From positions 110,368,854 to 110,432,853 of the forward strand of contig CM071571.1 in the NCBI GenBank assembly GCA_036426205.1: DNA of 64,000 nucleotides, given 5' to 3'. This document shows, in pieces, positions 35,216 to 46,073 of the stretch (position 1 is the first letter of the stretch; every line of letters begins with the position of its first letter). The translations under genes were made by a program, and so were the position numbers. The DNA is from Ascaphus truei (lineage: Eukaryota > Chordata > Amphibia > Anura > Ascaphidae). A model generated the notes under the pieces. The model saw only the letters and a list, made by a program, of their open reading frames with translations. It did no database searches and was not told the origin of the DNA.

Positions 35216-35270
35216 CCACTAAAGAAGTTTCACTTCAAAAATAAATAAAGTTAGGGTGCCAATAAAGTAC

Positions 35271-35362
35271 CTGGTTAGCGCAGGCTCTATTAGGGATCCG
35301 GTCCGTATATTCAACTGGTCAAGTTCAGATCTCAGTAATCCAACTTCTTCTGCCAGTCGTTC
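35271..35362 (-). CDS. ppfia2: ppfia2 exon: end of coiled coil, ERLAEEVGLL...
   Basis: This 92-nt exon encodes ERLAEEVGLLRSELDQLNIR and then TGSLIEPALT, ending in two bases (AG) of a split Arg codon. The acceptor is cttggtag and the donor gtactt. The final bases combine with the first G of the exon at 10013-10148, 25 kb away. It lies about 100 bp from the edge of a CpG-rich island that begins just downstream in the intron. Confidence 0.94.
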
Positions 35363-37169
35363 CTACCAAGCAATGACAAATTTACCATTTACCATATTTG
35401 ATGTCATATTATAAACTTCACAAATGTCGTCTTGGAAAGATGTCTTACCAGTTTTCGTTGACATTTTCTCTTTGGCAAAAATGAACAAGAGTACTAGAAT
35501 TTATAACATGTTATGCTGTTGCCGTCCAAAATTGGTTAAAAGATAAATCATGACGTATACTAACCCTATTTGTCCATTTCTCATCATATTTTATTTGGTA
35601 CTCCTTGGCAAAGATTACAAACCAAGAAGGAATTTTAGAACATTGAAAAGCTGAAGTATGTGTATGAGATCTCACTTAATTCCCCTAATCAATCAAAGTT
35701 GATTTCTATTTTCTACTCTATACTTTTCATCTGTCCTCAGGAGGCCAGAAGGTTTACACATGTGTGGGAATCAGACTTAGGTAGGGTATTGCATCCTGAG
35801 GAATGGGAGGACATCTATGAGGCCGCCTTAAAGACGTCCATTTGTATGACCATGAAAGAAAATGCCAATACAGTCCTGTACCAATGGTATCTAACTTAAT
35901 TACGGCTTTCAAAGATGTTCCCAGGCTCCTCTCCCAATTTCTTTAGGGAAAGCAGACAACGGGCTGACTATCTACATATATGGTGGACCTGCCCTAAGGT
36001 TGCTTCTCTATAGGTCAAAGTACACAGGCTGATACCGAATGTCCTAGGTTTTACTTGGAGGCTACACCAATGGTCATGTTAATTACATTTACCATCTCAA
36101 GACCTAGACAAACACACAAAAAAACTGATCTCTAACATAGTGACAGCAACAAGATGTGCTATAACCTAACAATGGGGAAAAAAGCAGACCTCCCCTCTAT
36201 GGTATACATTAAAAACAAAATCTGATCCATTCTCCAAATGGAGAGAAAGGCAAGTTTCCTAAGAGATTCCTGCCCCAGGTTCCAGAAGGTGTGGCAGCCG
36301 TGGCTGATACACCATAATATGCGAGGCATAACGGCCCAATCACTTAATAGCTCCACAGTCCTAATTTGAGACCGTAAGCCCCTGGATCCAGGAGCCGACA
36401 AACAGATCTAAGAGCCACCCTTTCCCCCTGGAGCAGAGTGCCAGAGACTCCAGCCCACAACTACCTGTACCTATTCAAAAAGTACCCATCTGTATTTTAA
36501 TCTTTTCTTTATGTCGTACCCAGGATTTGTCAATGAGACTTGATGTTACGATTCACACAAAAGCATGGACGGAATTTGAGAACCCCTTTCCCCCCTGACC
36601 ACCACTTTTTTTTCCCCTTTTGTACCCCCTCCCAACTGAATCCCTCATAATATTCATTGTTGTACAAGTATTGTATTGTTTGTAAAACCAATCAAATTTG
36701 AGTATTAAAAAAAAAAAAGCTGAATTATATTAAATAATTTACAAAACGTATATACACTATAGCTTAAATCAATAGTTTAAAAGTAACTACAGGTATGTGT
36801 GTTTTTTATGTACTAAACTATTATGGTAATTGATTGGAAATAGGAAAGATACAAAGCAGAGATTAATAGTTGCAATATTGCATTTAATCCAAATTATATA
36901 TATATAAGGATAAATAGCAACCCTCAATCACTGTTCTATTGGAAATGAAAAACCTTATTTAGTGCTTTACAAATAGTGAACATTTTCAAATATGCAACTG
37001 GAATATATTAAAATTTAGTGACAGGAACAACACAAGTTATTCATTCCAATCAATTCTTCCCTGTAACAATACATTTGATTGAAAATGTTAAATTACATTG
37101 AGATGATTTTGAAGACAGCAAATGGCAAAGAATTAATAATGTAACAGAAATCTAGTGGACCCGTCTTAC
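35363..37169 (-). other. ppfia2 intron with L1 3' fragment
   Basis: An L1 fragment on the plus strand occupies about 35,700-36,719. About 36,730-37,169 shows no recognisable element. Confidence 0.55.
35700..36719 (+). pseudogene. L1-type LINE 3' end fragment
   Basis: An open stretch encodes WESDLGRVLHPEEWEDIYEA and KTSICMTMKENANTVLYQWYLT, then a stop. After frame changes a YLHIWWTCP segment follows, as in the C-terminus of L1 ORF2. The fragment ends with a poly-A run at about 36,707-36,718 after a typical tail. A different L1 copy from the mirrored pair at 18.4 and 25 kb. Confidence 0.8.
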
Positions 37170-37232
37170 CTTATCGTGTAAACATTCTTCTAATTGTTTT
37201 CTGAAGTTTTCAGAGTCCTGTAGTAAAATGTT
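37170..37232 (-). CDS. ppfia2: ppfia2 exon: 21 residues, NILLQDSENFRKQLEE
   Basis: This small 63-nt, phase-0 exon encodes NILLQDSENFRKQLEECLHDK. The reading matches the mammalian segment with several conservative changes. The acceptor is atttacag and the donor gtaaga, both near consensus. It is too short to show as an ORF and was found by translating between the flanking coiled-coil exons. Confidence 0.92.
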
Positions 37233-37371
37233 CTGTAAATAAAATAGAAACAGGTAAAGATCTTGAGGCTTCATCAAAATACATTTCTTCAGCATTAATA
37301 TCTATCAAAACCAGCAAAATTGCACGTCTCTACTTTTGAACTTCGAAATATTACCTGAAGTCAGGGGGGCT

Positions 37372-37647
37372 CAACTCCAGTCCACAAGTCCCCCCCACCC
37401 CATCCCGCCCCCCTACAGGTCAACTTTCAGGATATCCTTACGTCAGCACAGGTGGCTCAATCAGTTCCTGCTTCAGCACAGTTGGCTCAATCAGTCCCTG
37501 CTTCAGCACAGGTGGCTCAATCAGTCCCTGCTTTAAATTAGTCCTTGACTGAGCCTCTGATTGAGTCATCTGTGCTGAAGCTGGGATATTCTGAAAACCT
37601 GACCTGTGGGGGTGGGGGGGCTTGAGGGCTGGTGTTGAGCACCCCTG
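37372..37647. mobile_element. hAT-like MITE with internal 30-bp tandem units, copy 1
   Basis: The ends caggggggctcaactccag and ttgagcacccctg are inverted. The interior contains about three tandem units of the tggctcaatcagtccctgct type, then an inverted stretch (gcctctgattgagtca, tgtgctgaagc). Flanks cctgaagt and cctaggta are only partly alike. Related copies are at 50,422-50,598 and 51,847-52,133 with different unit numbers. Confidence 0.8.
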
Positions 37648-38799
37648 CCTAGGTAGTACACTAATTAAGTATAAGTAAAAAAGTGACCAGCCATGGCATT
37701 TAAAGATACCTGTTTCCTTACTGAGCATTCATTGCACAGGTAAATATAGTTGATTACCTGAATGTTAATGTCAAAATAAAATGTCAAAACACTTCAGTAG
37801 ATATTTTTCCTTGCTAATGGAAAAACTATTTGCTAGAAATTACCTGGCACTCAACGAATGAAGCCTGCTGAGATTATTTGTGAATTTATCTGCAAATGTT
37901 TCTATCTTTGCAGAAAAAGCTGTGGATTTAATTGTGAAGAAAATGAATATTTCTATGTCTAAATTAAGTACTCGGGCTGCATTTTAAAGTGTCACATTTT
38001 CATAGATTATTTTGATAATATCAATATACCCACAGCCACCAAAACACCACATCATTCCTAGCATCTGAGTTTTACACAATTTTAGAAATAAGAAATAATA
38101 CAATGTTTAACCAAGTTTAATCTGTTATAAAACTGAATGAAAAACTTTCAGGGGAAAAAAAAAGATTATTTTGCTCTCCACATGTACACGTAGTATACAT
38201 TATACATGTACACACTGACTTTGGAGTGTTTCGAGTCACTGGTATATATTGGCGCTCAATTTAAGTTTCTAATTCGTCCGGTTTTGTGTTGTGTTTAATT
38301 TCATTAAAATTAAAATGTATTAATTTTTTTCAATTAGTAGAGGAGTGTGCATGTATAGGGTTCTTTTCTCTCGTTATAGCATGTACAGTTCTCTCCCTTA
38401 TTGCACCCCTCTAGAAAGTAGTAATTCGGCTGAGCAGGGACCCCCATCTTACTGTTGTACAATTAATAGAATATTAATAATTGTTGCTAACTAGCATTAA
38501 GCCTCACTAATCAGACTGTTGCGGGATAAAAAAAAAAATACTGTATGTATGTATGTATACTGTATGATTGACAATTTATCTCAGTAAAATTGGAGCAAAT
38601 TAATGTATTAAACATAATAAAATATTACACACTATTTATTTTTGGGTCATTCTTGTATTTAAATCTATATTTAATGACACCCAGAGGTGAAGCTTCCAGG
38701 ACATAGTATGATAACCTTATTGAGTATCTTTCATTCCCCAGGAACATAAGGTGTGATAAAGAATGCTAAACAGCAGTGCTTATTCCTGTAAGAAATATT

Positions 38800-39060
38800 T
38801 TTGGACCAGTATAATAATAATTATAATAATTATTTGTTCTTGTATAGCACTGCTAGTTTTACGTAGCGCTTTACAGAGACATTTTGCAGACACAGACCCT
38901 GCCCTATGGAGCTTACAATCTAAGTTTTTTTTTTGGTGCCTGAAGCACCGGGAGATAAAGTGACCAGCCCAAAGTCACTGAGTTGACACCGGGAATTAAA
39001 CTTCAAACTCAGTGCCAGACAGTGTCTTTACGCACTGAGCTGCCCCTTCTCCCATATGCT
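38800..39060. repeat. Dispersed repeat with tatagcactgct ... gagcttacaatctaa
   Basis: A taa-rich start is followed by a segment with tagcgctttacagaga, gccctatggagcttacaatc and, at the end, a caccgggaattaaac/actgagctgcccc stretch. This pattern is common in vertebrate dispersed repeats with a tRNA-like flavour. A partial relative lies at about 30,365-30,430 (tatagcgctggcagtgtac). Its class is uncertain. Confidence 0.5.
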
Positions 39061-39831
39061 GTTCACCCTATTAGTTGCACAATGTTTTGTGGATACAAAA
39101 ATTCTTTTTTTTCCATATGATATAACCTACATTTGACCTGATGCAACTGTAGTGCCTTCGAGGGAGAATGTACTTTAGGACAGTGATACATTATTTCTCA
39201 CTATTGAGTTAGTCACCCTGACTTATGTTAACATGTTTGTCAGATGAGGGGGGATGTGGCCAGCTGTACTGTAGCTATGGCAGTCTCCTACAAAATTCCT
39301 CAATATCTCCCACAAGTCTACTGATCCACACCCACTTCCCTGCTGCTTTTTTACCTCTTTTGAGAATTATGAGCCACTCATATGGTACAAGGCATCAATA
39401 TAGAAAAACTCATGTGAAAACATGATTTGGTGATTCAAAACACCTTATTTGTCCTATCTGATGATTTACATCAACTGATCTAAAACACCCTGGGAATAGA
39501 TCCCTATTCGAGACAGCAGAACTAGGAAGAGACAAGGAATTCTCTGGGGTACTTCTAAATTTGCAGGACGGCACTTCAGTGCGATTACCTTTCCCACCAA
39601 CACCATTTAGCCAAATACCAGCTAATAAATCACAACTAGCTCAACACAATTCTGCCAACTCATAAGATATAAGAGATTCAATTATCATTAGCATTTTTGT
39701 AATTGACACTACAAGAGGTACTGTATTGAAATCTTGTGACATCGATATATCTTGGCATTTTTTCCCCATATTTTACCCTGCAAAAGTCTGTCAGGTCTGA
39801 GATGGTAAAAACCTCTATGCCTAATTACACA

Positions 39832-40632
39832 TGTAACGAATTTTCTGGCCTAGCCTGACCCACCCAATCTCACATTGGCCCCTGTGGTCTAACCAGTTCC
39901 CATTACAGTGTAGTGTCTGGTGGTGCACCTGTTGGCAACAGGACTCCTGAGTCTCCCGCATGATGTTGTGTGGGGATTGCCAACCCAGACAGGCAGCTGA
40001 GGTAGTGTGCATGAGTCCTACCTAGATCCAGTGCAGCGCCTCCACCTCATCAGGATCCCAGCTTGAGCTTGTGGATGGTCCAGGTGAAGAACTCCTCTGT
40101 GGTGCTCCTCGCTGTGCAATGATTCCACACTTACACACGAGAGTATCTTTGATCAGGAACATCTTTATTGAATACGGTGGGCCAGCTGCCCTCCACAATG
40201 GGTGTATTTAGCCCTCCATTGTTCACCGTACTTCCCTCTGAAAGGTTGGTTCTCCTAATGTAGCGATTCCCTATCCCCGTAGGGATATCTACCCTGTGCC
40301 AGGTCCCTGGTCACAGTCTCATAATCAGCAACTTAGAACATAATCACTCTTTACTCCTTCCAGAACTGGAAATAACTATTACCTAATCCTCCAACAGCTT
40401 AGCAACAACTAACTCTTGATCAGTGCCGTGCCTTATGTATCCTCTGGGGGCTGGCACAACTCTGACATCACTAACCATGGATTCAGAGCATGTGACCACT
40501 CCCATCCATACATAGGGCACTTCACCAGGGTGTGAGGGCAAACCTCCATAATTACTGCTGGCATGCCCATAACTTACCAGGCCTTACTGTCAGCAGGAGA
40601 GATGACTGCAGCCATTTTATAGCATGGCTACA
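39832..40632 (-). repeat. 3' LTR of the element (left on plus strand)
   Basis: Same length and orientation as the other LTR, with about 14 single-base differences. On the minus strand the polypurine tract CCAGGGGGAGAA directly precedes its TGTAGCC start. The 4 bp outside its end are caca. Confidence 0.9.
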
Positions 40633-40905
40633 TTCTCCCCCTGGTGAATCCCACCGTCCCCGGCTGGGACCTAAATTTGAAGTACCTTTCTTCAGGAAGC
40701 ACTGTAAAATGAATGACACACATAATTAGCATAACATCACAGAATTACAACATTCTTATCCAAACTAGCCCTGACCAGCAGCCACTAGTCTGTGTAACAG
40801 CCATCCTATTCCCTCTCTTTAATAGTAGTGGCGAGGATCAGGCTTCTTGACTTCCCGACCCCCCATATCCAGGACGGTCACGCTATAGTCGCGCGACGAC
40901 CCTCT

Positions 40906-41640
40906 CTACGGCTGGTACACCACCTTATGTTTGTAGACACTCCTGCCTATGCTCCACACCCACATAAGGTGCTCTATCCTCTCCTCAGCTCTTGTTCCCT
41001 TGATGGCACCCCCTTTGTTGACCATATATTCTTCTATGGTCTCTCGTAGCCATCTGTCCCTATTCTCCTCAATCTCCTGCATGAGGCGTTCTGGGACATA
41101 AGGGTACTCCAGTCCATGAGAGTACTTATACTTGGCCGTAATGGCCCTTTCGGCTCGGCTGCACCTGGTTAAATTGGTGTTCCCTGCTCTCCCTGGTAAT
41201 ACCCAAGACAGGGGCTCATCTGGGTCTACGGGGTCTTTAAGCTTATTAGGACCCTGGGGCTTGATACTGCCATGGCATATTTGGAACCACCGCTCCTGCA
41301 TCTCTTTCTGATATTTCTCTGGTGAGAATTCCCCTCTGGCCCACCAGTAGTCCACTACATCTTCCCTTTGCAGGAGGAACCGCGTGCGGTCCATCCACCC
41401 CACGTAACCCTCAAATAATGGGGCCCACCACCGAGTCTCTCTAACCTTCTCAGGTTCAGAATCTAATGAATCTCCCTCTTCTGTATCCCCCCAGGAAGAC
41501 ACTCCCGATGTCCCTGTAGATCTGGAATTAGACCACCTCTCACTCCTTGGTCTGGCTTCTAGCTTAACGATGGCCACTTTAGGCCTCCAGCTGGACTCAA
41601 GACGTCTCCCCCGAATACCCTCCACCCACCGACCCATCAT
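40906..41640 (-). CDS. LTR element ORF2, 244-residue protein
   Basis: This 244-codon frame overlaps the end of ORF1 by 44 nt, one base further downstream in phase. If made as a fusion it would need a +1 type shift; otherwise it uses its own Met at 41,640. The protein is Trp-, Arg- and Glu-rich: RWWAPLFEGYVGWMDRTRF, DYWWARGEFSPEKYQKEMQE, RAERAITAKYKYSHG and a helical, charged C-terminus. The WW/charged-helix pattern is suggestive of a capsid-like helical domain, but I cannot assign it to a known Gag. It has no polymerase motif. Confidence 0.55.
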   Translation of the reverse strand: MMGRWVEGIRGRRLESSWRPKVAIVKLEARPRSERWSNSRSTGTSGVSSWGDTEEGDSLDSEPEKVRETRWWAPLFEGYVGWMDRTRFLLQREDVVDYWWARGEFSPEKYQKEMQERWFQICHGSIKPQGPNKLKDPVDPDEPLSWVLPGRAGNTNLTRCSRAERAITAKYKYSHGLEYPYVPERLMQEIEENRDRWLRETIEEYMVNKGGAIKGTRAEERIEHLMWVWSIGRSVYKHKVVYQP

Positions 41641-43075
41641 CGGATGTATAGCTTACTATTCTTTCCCCAGTCCGCTTTTCACCGGTTCCCTGGGACCCTC
41701 CCGACACCCCCAAACTGGATGTGGACCCTCGGAAAAAGGTGACAGGGGCAGGGGCTTTAACTATGGTATGGGCCTGGGCGTAAGGGCGGGCAAACGGTAT
41801 GCGCGGGGTTCCGACCCGCTCTCTACCTTGGGACTGTCCATTGTCACTGCGAGTGCTCTCTGCGGGCTGAACCTCACCCACCCCGGCTCTTCTCGCAGCC
41901 TGCCAGCTCTTGGTGGTCACAGGTGATCGGGAACTGCTGCCCGATCGCTGAGGCGTTGCTGTTCTTTCTCTGGCCGTTCCGCTACCTCCGCCGGAAGTGA
42001 CGTCATCACCGGAACCGGACACGCTGCCATCTTGTGATGGATCCCCATGCGGGATCTCTTCCTCCACGATAACATCCGGAAGCTCCTCTGCCTGCACGTG
42101 CGCCGCTTGGGCCTCTACGGACGTCATCACCGGAGCCTGGTAAGTACAAGGGCTGTTCTTACCGCTCCGCAGGGTTGGCGTAGATTGCCCGTCACGGCTG
42201 GACCCGCCGGTCCCAGGAATGGAAGGGCTCCGCCTCTCTGCCTTCCTCTCCACTGGCGACACCCGACTCCTCTCACCGATACTCCCGGTAAGTGGCACTC
42301 TCCTCCCGTTCTCTCTGCAGGATACTGCCACAGGCCGGATCACCGCACCGGATGGCACTCTGGGTTCCCCATCGGAGGAATCCGCCTCCATTCGGCTCGG
42401 GGTCACCGTTTGTGGCGACCGCCTCTTTGTCTCTCGATCGGGACGCTGCCCGACCGCTACCTTCTCCTCGGGCTCGGCCTTCATAACCGGCCCCAATCCC
42501 CATTCTCCGGGATCTGCACCTCCCTTCCACAGTGCACCGGGGGACCCGGCGCTCAGCCTAGCCGTATCCCCCGCGGGTTCAATGTTCGGTATGGGCATAA
42601 ACGTGGGCATCGGCCACAGATATTGAGTGCCACATTGCGGACAGCCTGCCGCCGTGTTCATGGGTCCGCCGGGTAGCCTGCACTGAAGGCATAAGCCCAC
42701 CACAGTCTCTGTGCCCGCCACCCGGATCACCAGGACGCCTCCTGGTATTGAGTATGGCTCAGTAGATACCAGAGCTGTCATTTCTTGGGGACAGGCCATG
42801 ATCTTGGTAGGGGTCACTTGCAGCAATGATCCGTTCTGTAAGCTGGCTCCGCGCAACTGACCATCAGGGGTTGAGTTTCCGGCCACTCCCTGGATCAACT
42901 CCACCTTCCTCTGACACAACAGGGAACCGCCCCCAACAGGAGCAATTTTGGGCGGTCTCCACAGCTCGATAGGATGTCCTTTAATTAAGGCCGCGCCTCT
43001 CACAGTCCTGGAGGGCGTGCCCACAGCTTTCGCGCCCGTAGCCCCAACAGGGTGGGGTTCTCCCTTTGGCGCCAA
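41597..43075 (-). CDS. LTR element ORF1, 492-residue gag-like protein with CxxC pair
   Basis: This open frame of 492 codons lies in the LTR element. Visible features: a basic, Pro/Gly-rich N-terminus; a C129-x2-C132 ... C145-x2-C148 arrangement (CLQC, CPQCGTQYLWP) that looks like a zinc ribbon; Arg/Ser/Pro-rich sequence from about 220 to 340; an acidic patch (DVIVEEEIPHGD) near 350; and a Ser/Gly/Arg-rich tail. It overlaps the next ORF by 44 nt in a different frame. By position and composition it may be a Gag or accessory protein, but I recognise no family. The first Met at 43,075 is assumed. Antisense open frames over the same DNA are shadows of its GC content. Confidence 0.6.
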   Translation of the reverse strand: MAPKGEPHPVGATGAKAVGTPSRTVRGAALIKGHPIELWRPPKIAPVGGGSLLCQRKVELIQGVAGNSTPDGQLRGASLQNGSLLQVTPTKIMACPQEMTALVSTEPYSIPGGVLVIRVAGTETVVGLCLQCRLPGGPMNTAAGCPQCGTQYLWPMPTFMPIPNIEPAGDTARLSAGSPGALWKGGADPGEWGLGPVMKAEPEEKVAVGQRPDRETKRRSPQTVTPSRMEADSSDGEPRVPSGAVIRPVAVSCRENGRRVPLTGSIGERSRVSPVERKAERRSPSIPGTGGSSRDGQSTPTLRSGKNSPCTYQAPVMTSVEAQAAHVQAEELPDVIVEEEIPHGDPSQDGSVSGSGDDVTSGGGSGTARERTATPQRSGSSSRSPVTTKSWQAARRAGVGEVQPAESTRSDNGQSQGRERVGTPRIPFARPYAQAHTIVKAPAPVTFFRGSTSSLGVSGGSQGTGEKRTGERIVSYTSDDGSVGGGYSGETS

Positions 43076-43231
43076 TCCCAGCCGCTTTCTTGCAGCTGCC
43101 TTGCTTGCAAAGTATTCTTCCTTTCTGCATACAGTACCAGCCGCCGGAACTACTGTTGCAACTGCAGGATTTTCTGTAACAATCCCACACGGTCTCCCAG
43201 GGAAGCGGGAACCGCCATTTTGGTTTACATG

Positions 43232-43660
43232 TCATTTTACTTCGGCTACTGATGCAGCTCTCTGTGTAATGCTCACCGGCTGGCAAGCACCATTTCCATC
43301 GCCCATTATCACAATGTCCTCCTCTATATCTTCGGGGGTCGTGCCCCTAGACCCTAGACAGGACAAAAACGGCGCAGCTACTGCTTTAGCGCCACTCCAC
43401 AGCATGCTTGCAAAAGTTCCTTCCGCCGCTTGCTCTGCCGCACACACACCAGGTGCGCTCTCTTCGTTAACCTCCGTCCGCCATCTTGGACACTCCGCAC
43501 CACGCGGATTCTCCACTCTTGCGGTGGCCATGTTTTCACTGTACTTAGAAGTATTGTACATGGAGCTCCTCTCTGCGGGGCAGCTACCACACCGGTACAA
43601 TAAAGATTTCTCTGATGCACCACCATGTGTACCTAATGTAGGCTGGACTCGTGTTTGCAC
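43232..43660 (-). CDS. LTR element 5' ORF, 142 residues, uncertain
   Basis: This open frame precedes ORF1 in the element. It is rich in Ala, Ser, Glu and Cys, with TPEDIEEDIVIMGDGNGAC near the C-terminus, and ends at SVAEVK. It may be an upstream part of gag separated from ORF1 by a stop, or a chance frame in GC-rich DNA. No family is recognised. Confidence 0.35.
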   Translation of the reverse strand: MQTRVQPTLGTHGGASEKSLLYRCGSCPAERSSMYNTSKYSENMATARVENPRGAECPRWRTEVNEESAPGVCAAEQAAEGTFASMLWSGAKAVAAPFLSCLGSRGTTPEDIEEDIVIMGDGNGACQPVSITQRAASVAEVK

Positions 43661-44093
43661 TACCTCAGGCTAGGCTCACTCTATCTGTGTCTGCTGTATC
43701 TCCTTCCTCCCAGTCTGTGCTCCCTTCGGTAAGTGGTCTGGAATGGGCTAGAGTACTCTGGCTCTTCCATGCAGTACTTTGCGTCTACCTACTGTTGGCT
43801 AGCCTAGCGTAGATCCTCTCCGGTACCCCTGACTCGTTACCAGGCTGTCCATCCAGGCCTCTTACCAACTAGCATTGCCTCAAGGAGACCTGTAAAGCTG
43901 TAGCCCGGCTCCAAACCCCCAACTCCTTTCAGGCCCCTAGGTCATCCCTGCGAACTGACAAACTCCATCAGCCCCCTGACTACCCCTAGGTCCGTCCCAA
44001 CGCAGCACAAAGTGGCAGCAGACACTCTCCCTGTTTCCAAGTGACCTAGCAAAAGCCTGTCCTGTTGACAGGTATCTCAGCAGCGCCTCCAAA

Positions 44094-44894
44094 TGTAACA
44101 GATTTTCTGGCCTAGCCTGACCCACCCAATCTCACATTGGCCCCTGTGGTCTAACCAGTCCCCATTACAGTGTAGTGTCTGGTGGTGCACCTGTTGGCAA
44201 CAGGACTCCTGAGTCTCCCGCATGATGTTGTGTGGGGATTGCCAACCCAGACAGGCAGCTGAGGTAGTGTGCATGAGTCCTACCTAGATCCAGTGCAGCG
44301 CCTCCACCTCATCAGGATCCCAGCTTCAGCTTGTGGATGGTCCTGGTGAGGAGCTCCTCTGTGGTGCTCCTCGCTGTGCAATGATTCCACACTTACACAC
44401 GAGAGTGTCTTTGATCAGGAACATCTTTATTGAATACGGTGGGCCAGCTGCCCTCCAGAATGGGTGTATTTAGCCCTCCATTGTTCACCGTACTTCCCTC
44501 TGAAAGGTTGGTTCTCCTAATGTAGGGATTCCCTATCCCCGTAGGGATATCTACCCTGTGCCAGGTCCCTGGTCACAGTCTCATAATCAGCAACTTAGAA
44601 CAGAATCACTCTTTACTCCTTCCAGAACTGGAAATAACTATTACCTAATCCTCCAACAGCTTAGCAACAACTAACTCTTGATCAGTGCCGTGCCTTATGT
44701 ATCCTCTGGGGGCTGGCACAGCTCTGACATCACTAACCATGGATTCAGAGCATGTGACCACTCCCATCCATACATAGGGCACTTCACCAGGGTGTGAGGG
44801 CAAACCTCCATAATTACTGCTGGCATGCCCATAACTTACCAGGCCTTACTGTCAGCAGGAGAGGTGACTGCAGCCATTTTACAGCATGGCTACA
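44094..44894 (-). repeat. 5' LTR of the element (right on plus strand)
   Basis: This LTR is upstream in the element's own orientation. Its end (…TTACA) is followed by the primer-site-like TTTGGAGGCGCTGCTGAG. The 4 bp just outside its start are caca on the plus strand. Confidence 0.9.
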
Positions 44895-45941
44895 CACACA
44901 TCACATGCAACATTTAAGAAACTTGAATAACTTGTTTCTCATGTTTGAGGCAACAATAAGCCCACAATTAATCAAAACATGCTATCCCTCAGACAATCTT
45001 TAATTTGCCATAATATATATTGGCCCGCAATTATAAAACAGTCTTCTGCCATAAGACACCTTACAGCCCATTGATTTCAATGGGGTGGGTTGGGTCATCC
45101 AGAGTTGGAAGATGCCTTGTGGCAGTAGATGCATAGTAACTACGGCCTATAATTTCTACTTCTTTTGCATTTTTTCCCTAAGCATAAACACTGAAGAAAT
45201 AAAATAAAAATATTTGCTATGAATAAATCAATGAAGACTTCAACAGTTAAAAACTAGACTTACAAAGCAATCTGAATTATTATTATTTTTTTTATCAGTG
45301 AAGGTTTTGCTCTATGTATACTGTATATAAATAAAACATGTAACAGTGACAGTAAATAAATAATGAATGATGACCTTGGGCCCTTCAGTTCATTGTCAAT
45401 TGTGACTGACAAGCTTACCAGCCTTGAGTGACAATAACACGTTTTAAATTCCAAAACAGGAATGTTATATATATTCATGTTTAGGCACTTGAATACATTT
45501 TTGTGATACTAACTAAAGCAAATCAAATACTACAAATGCGCTCAGAGACTAATTATTATAGGTATTCAGGTGTGCAACTAGGAAATGATTGTAGACAGTG
45601 GATTATCATCCTACTGTATATTTTAAACATAAATTACATTTGTGCTGAAGGGCAGCAAATTAGAAAATGTATTGGTTTTTAGCCTTTGAGCTGATCAAAA
45701 ATAAAGATGTTCTTAAATCCCCAGAAACATGTATATTGCTCCACATAGACTACATGTCATAGTTTGTGTCTTCGGCAATCCTACAAAAATGAAAAAGTGA
45801 ATGGGGAAGAAATCTGCCCTTGTATGCGGAATCAAGCAAGATCAGGCAACTGTACTCGGCATAGGTATTGGGGAAGTGGTAATCTGTAGAGGCAGCCAAG
45901 GTGATGGAGAGGCCAAGGTAGTCACAAGTTCTTATCATTAC

Positions 45942-46073
45942 CTTGTCTTCCAGTGCTGACATTCTTTCTTTCAAGTGTAGTTGGAGGCGCTCATTGGATT
46001 CTGTTAGAAGCCTGTCTACTGTGTCTGATAGCCTTTTGTTGTGTTCTTCATTCATTTTCTCTCGTTGCCTAGC
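45942..46073 (-). CDS. ppfia2: ppfia2 exon: coiled coil, [20 protein letters not shown]
   Basis: This 132-nt, phase-0 exon encodes 44 residues from [10 protein letters not shown] to MSALEDK, including [18 protein letters not shown], a hallmark of the liprin-alpha N-terminal coiled coil. The acceptor is gtcgtag and the donor gtaatg. It is separated from the next exon by 8.7 kb that contains the young LTR element at 39.8-44.9 kb. Confidence 0.96.

Larger units (their letters stand above)
10149..35270 (-). other. ppfia2 25.1-kb intron, repeat-packed
   Basis: This intron carries the minisatellite (11.8-13.1 kb), the interrupted L2-like LINE (14-16 kb), the inverted duplication (17.2-26.8 kb), RTE and MITE fragments, several simple repeats and a CpG island at its 5' (right) end. 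About 10,149-11,780, 13,160-13,990, 16,060-16,640, 32,900-33,600 and 33,960-34,480 gave no element I can name with confidence. Confidence 0.6.
39832..44894 (-). mobile_element. Young, polymerase-less LTR retrotransposon
   Basis: Two direct repeats of 801 bp each (39,832-40,632 and 44,094-44,894) flank 3.46 kb. By eye they differ at about 14 positions (roughly 98% identity) with no net indel. Read on the minus strand, each LTR begins TGTAGCC and ends TTACA. Just inside the 5' LTR is TTTGGAGGCGCTGCTGAG, in the position and style of a primer binding site. Just before the 3' LTR is CCAGGGGGAGAA, a polypurine tract. A 4-bp caca occurs at both outer edges. The interior has two main minus-strand ORFs but no reverse transcriptase, RNase H, protease or integrase motif, so mobilisation would need another element. 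Confidence 0.9.
37233..45941 (-). other. ppfia2 8.7-kb intron with hAT MITE and LTR retrotransposon
   Basis: This intron holds a MITE (37,372-37,647), a dispersed repeat (about 38,800-39,060) and the LTR element (39,832-44,894). About 37,660-38,790, 39,070-39,830 and 45,150-45,941 show no element or gene I recognise. At about 45,030-45,135 there is a short hairpin-like repeat with cccattgatttcaatgggg. Confidence 0.55.

Noticed and set aside
42047..43673. Plus-strand open frames of 209, 135 and 241 codons
   Set aside because: They lie antisense to the LTR element's ORFs, whose orientation is fixed by primer-site and polypurine-tract positions. They are GC-driven shadows.
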